From assembly GCA_016793095.1 (NCBI GenBank), contig JAEUJQ010000070.1, positions 1 to 60,191 of the forward strand: DNA of 60,191 nt, in the 5' to 3' direction. Every line of letters begins with the position of its first letter. Position 1 is the first letter of the stretch. The translations under genes were made by a program, and so were the position numbers. Positions 1 through 8,917 of the stretch are shown here, one piece after another. Origin of the DNA: Myxococcaceae bacterium. GTDB taxonomy: Bacteria; Myxococcota; Myxococcia; Myxococcales; Myxococcaceae. Below the pieces are notes generated by a model that had not been told where the DNA came from, ran no database searches, and saw nothing but the letters and a program-made list of their open reading frames with translations.

Positions 1-138
1 AGCCGCCCGCGAAGCCGCCGCCCGTGGAGCCGCCCGCAAAGCCGCCGCCCGTGGAGCCGCCCGCGAAGCCGCCGCCCGTGGAGCCGCCCGCGAAGCCGCC
101 GCCCGTGGAGCCGCCCGCGAAGCCGCCGCCAGTGGAGC
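1..138. repeat. 30-bp tandem repeat coding for GGSTGGGFAG
   Basis: The 30-bp unit starting cgcccgcgaagccgccgccc repeats with exact period from the window edge to about 138, with single-base changes (cgcaaag for cgcgaag in one copy). Because the period is a multiple of three, copy-number changes keep the lipoprotein frame open. It is a coding minisatellite, not a CRISPR array. Confidence 0.85.
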
Positions 139-421
139 CCCCGCCGAACCCTCCCGCCGTCCCGCCGCCGGTGCCGCTGAAGCCTCCGCCAGTGCCGCCG
201 AAGGCCCCCTCGCAGATGCCGAAGTTGCACGTCTCGCTCACGATGCAGGACTTGCACTGAATGCCGCTCTTGCCGCACGCGGCGGTCGATGAGCCGAGCT
301 GACACTGCCCGGTGCTGTCGCAGCAGCCCGTGCAGGTGCTGGGGCCGCAGGGCGGCTTGCTGGGGCCGCACGCAGTCAGGATCAGGGCGAGGGCGAGGAG
401 TGGAAAGGAGAGGGCGCGCAT
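1..421 (-). CDS. Cys-rich lipoprotein with Gly-rich decapeptide repeats (partial)
   Basis: The start is ATG at 421-419 and the frame stays open to the window edge, so the C-terminus is missing (about 140 codons visible). The N-terminus is a lipoprotein signal peptide: MRALSF, a hydrophobic core, and the lipobox LTAC at residues 16-19. The following 50 residues are cysteine-rich with CC and CxxC pairs and a CGKSGIQCKSC stretch, a layout I associate with myxobacterial surface lipoproteins. From about residue 80 the chain is Gly-rich and then repeats GGSTGGGFAG about five times. The predicted place is the outer surface or periplasm, with the Gly-rich part as a flexible spacer. No catalytic domain is visible. 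Function unknown. Confidence 0.75.
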   Translation of the reverse strand, partial: MRALSFPLLALALILTACGPSKPPCGPSTCTGCCDSTGQCQLGSSTAACGKSGIQCKSCIVSETCNFGICEGAFGGTGGGFSGTGGGTAGGFGGGSTGGGFAGGSTGGGFAGGSTGGGFAGGSTGGGFAGGSTGGGFAGG

Positions 422-477
422 GGTTTTGGTGCTCTAACCCCGGTCGTGGGGTGGGTGTGCAACGAGAGGAGCGATGG

Positions 478-894
478 ATGTCGCCGACGGGCGTCGAGAT
501 GAAGATGGAGCTTCGCGGAATCGAGGGGCGTTTGTCACATGGGCCCAGCGGCGCGGTGATCCGCACGGTGCCGCCGCGGGACAACGGCGGTGACGGGTCC
601 TCGTTCTCTCCGACGGATCTCCTGGGCGCTTCGCTCGCCAGCTGCGCCCTGACGACGATGGCCCTGATCGCCGCGAAGGAAGGGCTCGTCTTCGGGGACG
701 CCAGCGCGACGGTGGTGAAGCACATGGTCGGGCCGCCGCGGCGGATCGGCGAGCTGACGCTCGAGCTCCGCATGCCACCCGGCGTACCGGCCAGCCAGCG
801 CCCACGGCTCGAGGAGATCGGTCGCGGGTGCCCCGTCGCGCGCAGCCTTCACCCCGAGGTGCAGGTGCCGATGCGCTTCGTGTGGCCGGATTGA
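478..894 (+). CDS. OsmC family peroxiredoxin-like protein
   Basis: 138-residue OsmC/Ohr-fold protein. The family reduces organic hydroperoxides through two conserved cysteines. Both are present: Cys56 in LGASLASCALTTMAL and Cys118 in GRGCPVARSLHP. Length is normal for the family. I chose ATG 478 because gagga at 466-470 sits 7 bases upstream; an ATG at 474 is in another frame, and the longer open frame upstream runs into the divergent lipoprotein leader. It ends 15 bases before the convergent speA gene. A substrate cannot be assigned, because OsmC and Ohr subgroups and YhfA-like relatives share these residues. Confidence 0.85.
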   Translation: MSPTGVEMKMELRGIEGRLSHGPSGAVIRTVPPRDNGGDGSSFSPTDLLGASLASCALTTMALIAAKEGLVFGDASATVVKHMVGPPRRIGELTLELRMPPGVPASQRPRLEEIGRGCPVARSLHPEVQVPMRFVWPD

Positions 895-909
895 CGGGGT
901 CGACTGGAC

Positions 910-2919
<2,010 letters not shown>

Positions 2920-2983
2920 CGTGGCGCGCACTATAGGGATCCACGCCGCTGATCCACCATTCGAAGCGCACTCCGGACCGGCC

Positions 2984-3727
2984 TCACGGGGCGATCGAGA
3001 GGATCCGCTCCAGGCGCCGGGAAGCGGTGGGATCCTGAATCAGCTCGACGACCTCGTTGCTCCCGAGCAGGCCGCGGATGTCGCCGGTCTCGAGCGCCCT
3101 CTGCATCGCCGCGGTGTTGAGCACCTTCGCGAAGCGGGGGTCCTTCGCGAGCGCGGCGAAGTCCGCGTTGTCCTTGAGGCGCTGCTGGGCCTTCGGGTCC
3201 TTCGACAGGCCCGCCACCTTCACCAGGTCGTGCGCGCCAGAGAACTGCACCTGCTCGAGCAGGTTGTAGCGGCGGACGAGCTCCATCAACTGGGAGTCCC
3301 TCGGGGTGAAGGCGAGCCGCTTGCCCATGATCTGAACGTTCTGCTCGAAGAAGCTCATCGCGCACAGCGCGACGTAGACGACGATCAGCACCTTCCCGCC
3401 GCCGAGCACGAAGCCGAGCAGGCGATCGAGGGTACGGCTGTTCGGGTCTCGGCCAGCGAGGACGCGGCGGATCACCAGCGTCGCCACCACCTGCACCGCG
3501 ATGAGGACGATGACGAACGCGGACAGGGTCGCGAGCACCACCCCCGCGAAGGCGGACGTCGCGAGCCGCTTCGCGAAGACCGGCCCGAAGAACTGGCCAG
3601 CAGGGCTCGCCGCCAGCCAGGCCAGCACGCCTGCGATCAGCGCCGCGAGCTGCCGCGCCGCGCCCGAGAAGAACCCCCACAGGGCGAAGACGAGCGCGAG
3701 CCCGAGGATGACGAGGTCGAGCGTCAC
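2984..3727 (-). CDS. CvpA family inner-membrane protein
   Basis: 247 residues. The N-terminal half has four hydrophobic helices, beginning MTLDLVILGLALVFALWGFF, with the Gly-rich turn SGAARQLAALIAG typical of CvpA/colicin V production proteins. The C-terminal half is a soluble helical extension of about 110 residues, longer than in the E. coli protein. Its start ATG overlaps the stop of the upstream J-domain gene by four bases (ATGA), so the two are translationally coupled. The role of CvpA proteins in general is poorly defined (envelope homeostasis). Here it may be a membrane partner of the Hsp70/J pair; that is inference from gene order only. Confidence 0.8.
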   Translation of the reverse strand: MTLDLVILGLALVFALWGFFSGAARQLAALIAGVLAWLAASPAGQFFGPVFAKRLATSAFAGVVLATLSAFVIVLIAVQVVATLVIRRVLAGRDPNSRTLDRLLGFVLGGGKVLIVVYVALCAMSFFEQNVQIMGKRLAFTPRDSQLMELVRRYNLLEQVQFSGAHDLVKVAGLSKDPKAQQRLKDNADFAALAKDPRFAKVLNTAAMQRALETGDIRGLLGSNEVVELIQDPTASRRLERILSIAP

Positions 3728-5145
3728 TTGATCTTGAAGGAGTCGCCGGTCAGCTTCCGCTGCTCATCGAGCTTCGCTTGCACGAGCGCGAGCTTCTCTT
3801 TGAACTTCGCGTTCGAGGACTCGTACATGAGCGCGCTCTTCAGGTTGCGCTCGGCCGCGGACCACTGTTGCCGCTCGATCTCCTGCAGCGCCGTCTTGAA
3901 GAGCTGGCGGCCTTTCGGCGTGGTGCCGAACTCCTCCTCGACGACCTTCTTCGCCTCGGCCTTGAGCTCGGCCTCCGAGGCCTCCGTGTAACGCAGCTTC
4001 GCCGCGCGCTCGGGGCCGTTGATGTCCACGAGGTACTTCTTGCGCTTCGCGTCGTCGCGCAGCACGTAATAGGCCTCGGTGATGCGCTTGTAGATGCTGC
4101 CGATGTTGCCCTTCACGACGTCGTCCTGCAGGTGGAAGACACGATCGGGGTGGTAGATGCGGCTGTCGCGGTAGAACGATCGCTTGATCTCGGCCGTGGA
4201 GGCGGTCGGGGGCAGCTGCAGGACCTGGAAGTAGTCTTGCGAGTCGAGCCCGTCGGCGATGATCGCGAGCTGCTGCGCTTGCTGGGCATTCACCGTGTCG
4301 ACCGCGCCCGTCGTGGGCAGGGGGCTCGCCCTGAGCTGAGCGGACGGGCTCGAAGCGGGCGGCGCTGCGGTGGCGGGAACCGGCGGGGCGATGACGGCAG
4401 GAGCGCCAGGCCGCGAGCCCGCTGCCGATGGCGGGACGATGGCGGGAATCGCGGGGGCGAACGTCGCGGCAGGGGCGGCCGTAGGCGCCGCAGCGTTCGG
4501 AGGGACGATGACAGCAGGAGCGCCGGGGCGCGAGCCGGCGGCGACCGCGGCAACCGGCGGGACTGCAGGACCCGGGACAGTGGGCGGCGCGATGACGGCA
4601 GGGATCGCCGGCGCGGAGGTGACACGAGGCGCGCCCGGCGCTCCCGGCGGTGCAGGCACGCGCGGCGGGGCGATCGGTGCTGCTCCGGGCGCTCCCGGTG
4701 GGGCAGGCACTCGCGCCGGGACGGGCGGGGCACCAGGAGCCCCCGGTGGTGCCGGAGCTCGCGGCGCTCCGGGCGGCACGGGGACGGGCCGGGTTCCGGC
4801 CGGCGTCGGGAGGCTGCCCGGTGAACCCGGTGGCGCCGGCACCGCGCGGGCCTGCGGCGCTCCGGGAGGCGCTGGCACGGGCCGGGCGCCTGGCGTGCCC
4901 GCGGGCGTGCGAACGGCGCCGGCGGCTCCGCCTGGTGCGGGGACCGGCTGGGCCGGAGGCACAGCGGGCGCGATCGAGGGGATGCTCGGAGCGATCGACG
5001 GGGGCCCGACGGGCCGCACGGCAGGCGCTGCAGGCGCGATCTGCGGAATCGCCGGTGCGATCTTCGGCGGAGCCCCTTGAGGCCGCGCTGGCGCCACCGG
5101 CGGAATCCCGGGCGGCTTGCCGTGCTGATCGTCGGGCGGGGCCAT
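3724..5145 (-). CDS. J-domain protein with long Pro/Ala-rich N-terminus
   Basis: 473 residues. Residues 1-260 are low-complexity Pro/Ala/Gly with motifs such as PAPPGAPGA and IPAIVPPSA, probably disordered. A J domain follows: DYFQVLQLPPTAS, helix II, the essential HPD at about 332-334, and RITEAYYVLRDD. The C-terminal 110 residues are Lys/Glu-rich helices with a TPR-like stretch (QWSAAERNLKSALMY). J domains stimulate the ATPase of Hsp70 partners, and the gene begins 10 bases after the Hsp70 gene, so the pair probably works together. It lacks the Gly/Phe and zinc-finger parts of a true DnaJ. Client unknown. Confidence 0.88.
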   Translation of the reverse strand: MAPPDDQHGKPPGIPPVAPARPQGAPPKIAPAIPQIAPAAPAVRPVGPPSIAPSIPSIAPAVPPAQPVPAPGGAAGAVRTPAGTPGARPVPAPPGAPQARAVPAPPGSPGSLPTPAGTRPVPVPPGAPRAPAPPGAPGAPPVPARVPAPPGAPGAAPIAPPRVPAPPGAPGAPRVTSAPAIPAVIAPPTVPGPAVPPVAAVAAGSRPGAPAVIVPPNAAAPTAAPAATFAPAIPAIVPPSAAGSRPGAPAVIAPPVPATAAPPASSPSAQLRASPLPTTGAVDTVNAQQAQQLAIIADGLDSQDYFQVLQLPPTASTAEIKRSFYRDSRIYHPDRVFHLQDDVVKGNIGSIYKRITEAYYVLRDDAKRKKYLVDINGPERAAKLRYTEASEAELKAEAKKVVEEEFGTTPKGRQLFKTALQEIERQQWSAAERNLKSALMYESSNAKFKEKLALVQAKLDEQRKLTGDSFKIK

Positions 5146-5155
5146 CGCGTTCGGC

Positions 5156-6751
5156 TCAGACCGTGGCGGGCAGATCGCGGTGGTTCGCGAGCTGCATCGA
5201 CTGGTTGTCCTTCATCGACTTCTGAATGTCGTTCTCGGTGAGCCCTGACGAGAGGCTGATCGTCGTCGAGGTCCGCTGGCCGGTCTCCTGATCGGTGGCC
5301 GACACGTTCACGATGCCGTTGGAGTCGATCTCGAACGTCACGTCGATCTTCACGTCCCCGCGGTAGCCGATGCGGAAGCCCGAGAACTCGAACTCGCCGA
5401 GCAGCTCGCACTCCTCGGCCCGGTTCGACTCGCCCTGGTAGACGCGGATCTTCACCTTGTCCTGCCCGTCCCGGCTGGTGGTGAAGGTCTTCGACTTCTC
5501 GATGGGGATCGGCGTGTTCTTCTCGATGATCTTCTCGGTGTAGCCACCGACGGTGCCGATGCGCAGCGACAGCGGCGTGACGTCCACCAGGAAGGTCTCG
5601 GTGCGCTGATCGATCAACGCGTGGGCCTGCAGCGCCGCCCCCAGCGACACCACCTGGTCGGGATCGACCCCCGACATCGGCTCCTTCGAGAAATAGTGCC
5701 GCACCGAGTTGGCGATGATCGGAAGCCGCGTCGGCCCTCCGACGAGGATCACCGCGTCGACGTCGGCGGCGGTCATGCGCGCGCTCTGCAACGCCTCGTC
5801 GCACACCTTGAAGGTGCGCTGCACGAGGTCCATCACCATGCGGTTGAACGCGTCCTGGGTGAGGGTCTGGTTGAGATCGATGACGTTCTGGTTCACGTCC
5901 TGGCAGATGCCGGGACAGTGGATCGTCGCCACGTTCGCCTGGCCGACGTCGATCTTCGCCCGCTCGGCCGCTTCCTTGAGCATCTGGAGGCAGTACTTGT
6001 TCTGCCGCAGGTCGAGCTTGTGCCTGGCGAGGAAGTCTTCGGCCAGCCAGTTCATGATGCGATCGTCGAAGTCGTCGCCGCCGAGGTACGTGTCGCCGGC
6101 CGTCGAGAGCACCTCGAACACGTCCTTGCCGATCTCGAGGATCGACACGTCGAAGGTGCCGCCGCCGAGGTCGTAGACGACGACGCGCTGGTTGAGGTCG
6201 CGCCCGAAGCCGCACGCGAGCGCCGCCGCGGTGGGCTCGTTCAAGATGCGCAGCACCTCGAGCCCCGCGATGCGCCCGGCGTCCTTCGTCGCCTGCCGCT
6301 GGTTGTCGTTGAAGTACGCCGGCACGGTGACGACGGCCTTGGTGACGGGCTGGCCGAGGTAGCTCTCGGCGATGGCCTTGAGCTCCTTGAGCACGAGCGC
6401 CGAGATCTCGGGCAGCGAGAAGGTCCTCCCTCGCACCGTGATGCGCACCGAGTTGTTGGGGCCCTCGACGATCTTGTACGGCATCACCGACTGCGCCTTC
6501 TTCACCTCGTCCGAGAAGAAGAAGCGGCCGATGAGGCGCTTGGCCGAGTACACCGTGTGCTCGGCGTTGGTGATGATGTTCTTCTTGGCAGCGTTGCCGA
6601 CCAGCACCGACCCATCCTCGAGGAACGAGACCACCGACGCGTGGGTGAGCTCTCCCCACTCGTTGGGCAGCACCGTGGGCTGGCCGTTGATGACCGCGGA
6701 GACACACGAGTACGACGTCCCAAGATCGATGCCGACGGCGATTTCCGACAT
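5156..6751 (-). CDS. Hsp70 (DnaK-like) chaperone, short form
   Basis: 531-residue Hsp70. The nucleotide-binding domain has phosphate-1 motif VGIDLGTSYSCV (residues 5-16), phosphate-2 DLGGGTFDVSIL and adenosine motif VILVGGPTRLP. A substrate-binding beta domain follows (DVTPLSLRIGTVGG, then SRDGQDKVKIRVYQGES). It stops soon after, so most of the helical lid is missing compared with DnaK (about 640). I chose ATG 6751 because MSEIAVGIDLG fits the family; the longer frame adds 18 unrelated residues. It leads a same-strand operon with the J-domain and CvpA genes. It is a specialised paralogue, not the housekeeping dnaK. Myxococcus uses a DnaK paralogue (SglK/StkA) in social motility, but I cannot show equivalence. 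Confidence 0.92.
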   Translation of the reverse strand: MSEIAVGIDLGTSYSCVSAVINGQPTVLPNEWGELTHASVVSFLEDGSVLVGNAAKKNIITNAEHTVYSAKRLIGRFFFSDEVKKAQSVMPYKIVEGPNNSVRITVRGRTFSLPEISALVLKELKAIAESYLGQPVTKAVVTVPAYFNDNQRQATKDAGRIAGLEVLRILNEPTAAALACGFGRDLNQRVVVYDLGGGTFDVSILEIGKDVFEVLSTAGDTYLGGDDFDDRIMNWLAEDFLARHKLDLRQNKYCLQMLKEAAERAKIDVGQANVATIHCPGICQDVNQNVIDLNQTLTQDAFNRMVMDLVQRTFKVCDEALQSARMTAADVDAVILVGGPTRLPIIANSVRHYFSKEPMSGVDPDQVVSLGAALQAHALIDQRTETFLVDVTPLSLRIGTVGGYTEKIIEKNTPIPIEKSKTFTTSRDGQDKVKIRVYQGESNRAEECELLGEFEFSGFRIGYRGDVKIDVTFEIDSNGIVNVSATDQETGQRTSTTISLSSGLTENDIQKSMKDNQSMQLANHRDLPATV

Positions 6752-6904
6752 GGGTGCGAAGACTACCCAAGTGCGGCCCCCTGCGTGAATTTGTTCAGGG
6801 CTCACCTCGCCTTACTCGCGCCCTCGGCGGTCGGGCAGGTGTGGCGAGGAAGTGGGCTGTCAGATTGTCAGTTGAAAGGTCGAGGCCGAGAATAGGAACC
6901 GGTC

Positions 6905-7711
6905 ATGACTCGCGTGTTCGCCATCGCCACCTCCGATCCCTCGCTGATGCGGTGCGAGCTGGATCGCGCGCGCCAGCTGGTGACGCTGGACGGAGAGGGC
7001 CTCGTGGCCGGCCTGGGCGCCTACGACGAACAGGTGCTGGTGCAGCGGAGCTACGGCGTCGGGGTGACACGCTCCGACATGTGGGACCTGCCCAGCTCCG
7101 AGACAGCCCTCTTCGTCGCGCACCCGGCCCCGGTGGGGCGGCCGCTCGAAGACGTGGCCCAGCCGTTCCGCATGCGCCAGTGGCTGTTCGCGATGGCGGG
7201 TGAGCTGCCGGCACGGGCGGGGCAGGTGCGGGAGCGGCTGGTGGAGCAGCTCCCTGAGTTCCTCCAGCGCTCGCTCCGGGGCCCCTCGGTGGACGAGGTG
7301 GTGTTCGCGACGTTCCTCGCCGAGCTGCGCAGCCTCGGCCGCACGGAGGATCCCGATCTCGAGGCGCCCATCGCCGCGCAGCTGCTCGGCAGAACCGCGT
7401 CGCACGTGGAGGAGGCCGTGGGGCCAGCCACCCGTCCGGGCCTCAGCCTCATGGCGACCAACGGGCGCATCGTGGTGGCGACGGCGCGCGGCGGACACCC
7501 GCTCTTCTACAAGCTTCTCGAGGGCGACAGCGCCTGTGCGCGCTGCGAGCTCAGCGGCGACGAGAAGGTGGCGACGGCGCTGGTGCGTGATCACCGCCGG
7601 CGGCGGTCAGTCCTGCTCGCCACCCACCCGCTCAGACCCGAGGGGTGGGTCCCCGTCGCCGACGGGCGATCGGTCGCCGTCGGTCGCTCGCTCGAGCTGC
7701 AGCTCGTCTGA
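6905..7711 (+). CDS. Class II glutamine amidotransferase-like protein, probably catalytically dead
   Basis: 268 residues. The order of blocks resembles stand-alone class II glutamine amidotransferases (YafJ/EgtC type): an N-terminal strand, a turn with GLGAY, then SSETALFVAHPAPVG, QPFRMRQWLFAMAG and later PGLSLMATNGRIVVA. In active members residue 2 is the nucleophilic Cys (MCxL) and the later blocks read DGWG, AHxR, HPF and AHNG. Here these are Thr2, AGLG, AHP, QPF and AMAG, so the catalytic Cys and the glutamine-pocket residues are missing. Family assignment is by pattern only and is moderate. The gene is divergent from the Hsp70 gene. Confidence 0.6.
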   Translation: MTRVFAIATSDPSLMRCELDRARQLVTLDGEGLVAGLGAYDEQVLVQRSYGVGVTRSDMWDLPSSETALFVAHPAPVGRPLEDVAQPFRMRQWLFAMAGELPARAGQVRERLVEQLPEFLQRSLRGPSVDEVVFATFLAELRSLGRTEDPDLEAPIAAQLLGRTASHVEEAVGPATRPGLSLMATNGRIVVATARGGHPLFYKLLEGDSACARCELSGDEKVATALVRDHRRRRSVLLATHPLRPEGWVPVADGRSVAVGRSLELQLV

Positions 7712-7715
7712 CACC

Positions 7716-8444
7716 TCACCGCCCGAAGAAGCTCGCGTCGAGCACCAGCACCAGCAGGTTCGCGCTGGCGTGGAAGAGCGCCGCGCCGACGACCGAGCCC
7801 GAGCGCTCCCGCATCCACCCGAACAGCAGGGCAGGGAAGAACACCGCGAGGCGCCACACCTCGAAGATCGCCAGGTGCCCGAGCGCGAACAGCGCCGCGG
7901 TGAGCCAGAACGCCGGCCCCAGCCTCGCGCCGAAGAAGAGCCGGCCCTGCGGCCAGGCGTCGCGGAGTCGGGTCTGCAGAAAGCCGCGGTAGAAGAACTC
8001 CTCGGGCAGCGCGACGACGAAGAGCTGATCGATCACCCACTCCCCGAAGCGGTCTGGCAGGCGGAGGTGGAAGCGCGGCGTGCCCAGGTAGGGCGTGAGC
8101 ACCTTGACCCACTCGCCGGGCAGCGCCGGCAGCGTCATGACGAAGGCGACGTAGGCGGCGACGAAGAGCGGAAACACCACGGCGCTCACCAGCAGGAACT
8201 GCTTCACGTCGGCCGCCAGCGTGCGGGTGGACAGGCCAAAGTCCCGGTAGTCCTCTCCACGCACGCTCATCGCCAGCACGGGCAGGTAGAGGAAGCCCAC
8301 CGTCGCGACGAGCTTCGCGGCCGGTTGGTACGCGAGCCACGCCACGAGGATGCCGCCGAACCCGAGCGCCCAGATCACGAGCGCCTCGCGGGCCGCCGAG
8401 CGCGTCAGCCACGCCTTCGCCTTCAGCTCGACAGCCGCTTCCAC
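7716..8444 (-). CDS. CPBP family intramembrane glutamic protease
   Basis: 242-residue multi-helix membrane protein with all three CPBP (Abi/Rce1) motifs: EEFFYRGF (EExxxR), FALGHL (FxxxH) and HASAN (HxxxN). The family cleaves substrates inside the membrane; myxobacterial members include the proposed myxosortases that process MYXO-CTERM proteins, but I cannot assign that subtype here. The start is probably GTG 8444, preceded by GAGGGG, so it overlaps the FHA gene by 22 bases. The longer open frame would lie inside the FHA gene. It is the third gene of a coupled kinase-FHA-protease unit, which suggests phosphorylation-dependent control of proteolysis (inference). Confidence 0.85.
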   Translation of the reverse strand: MEAAVELKAKAWLTRSAAREALVIWALGFGGILVAWLAYQPAAKLVATVGFLYLPVLAMSVRGEDYRDFGLSTRTLAADVKQFLLVSAVVFPLFVAAYVAFVMTLPALPGEWVKVLTPYLGTPRFHLRLPDRFGEWVIDQLFVVALPEEFFYRGFLQTRLRDAWPQGRLFFGARLGPAFWLTAALFALGHLAIFEVWRLAVFFPALLFGWMRERSGSVVGAALFHASANLLVLVLDASFFGR

Positions 8445-8917
8445 AGCCCCTCGGACGTCTGGAAGGTGAGCGTCACCTGCCCGGCCTTGATCGCCGAGCC
8501 GTTGCGCAGCGGCATGCGGTCGCCGACCCGCAGGGTGAGGCCCTCGACGCTGGTGCCGTTGGTCGAGCCCAGATCCTCGATCGCCCACCGGCCGTCGCGG
8601 CTCCGGGTGAGCGTGAGGTGGTTCCCCGAGAGGGTGCCGTCGTTGAGCGAGACGTCGGCGTCAGGCGCCCGACCCACCGTCACCTGCGCCTTGTCAGGCA
8701 GGGCGATGACGAGGGCCTCGGCTTTGGGCGCGTGGGCCGTCACCGCCGCGGGTGTCGCGCCCGCGCCCTTCACCGTCTCGAGCACCAGCGTCTGCGCGCG
8801 TGGCGCCTTCCAGTTGCCGGCCTCCCAGACGAGCCAGTCGCCCGCGTGCTGCCTGGTGAAGGCCTCCTGGCCCTCGGCCGCGACCCGCCGCAGCGCCGAG
8901 AGGAGGTAGCTCTTCAT
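8423..8917 (-). CDS. FHA domain protein
   Basis: 164 residues. Residues 1-60 are unassigned (MKSYLLSALRRVAAEGQEAF; DWLVWEAGNWKAP). Residues about 68-155 form an FHA domain: TVGRAPDADVSLND, SGNHLTLTRS, then EDLGSTNGTSVEG. These include the GR, SxxH (here SGNH) and N-G-T residues that bind phosphothreonine. The start ATG overlaps the end of the upstream kinase gene by four bases, so the natural ligand is probably that kinase or one of its targets. No membrane segment. Confidence 0.92.
   Translation of the reverse strand: MKSYLLSALRRVAAEGQEAFTRQHAGDWLVWEAGNWKAPRAQTLVLETVKGAGATPAAVTAHAPKAEALVIALPDKAQVTVGRAPDADVSLNDGTLSGNHLTLTRSRDGRWAIEDLGSTNGTSVEGLTLRVGDRMPLRNGSAIKAGQVTLTFQTSEGLWKRLSS

Noticed and set aside
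1..138. CRISPR array
   Set aside because: Repeat period 30 with no spacers, and it encodes GGSTGGGFAG in a lipoprotein.
2930..2990. CTATAGT as a -10 element for speA
   Set aside because: The position fits a leaderless start, but no -35 element is visible; not listed as a feature.
5156..6751. Hsp70 gene truncated by frameshift
   Set aside because: Reading frame is clean and ends near the J-protein start; a short lid is a known feature of specialised paralogues.
4290..6770. Long minus-strand frame overlapping the Hsp70 and J-protein genes
   Set aside because: Shadow of the two recognised genes in another frame; Arg-rich without domains.
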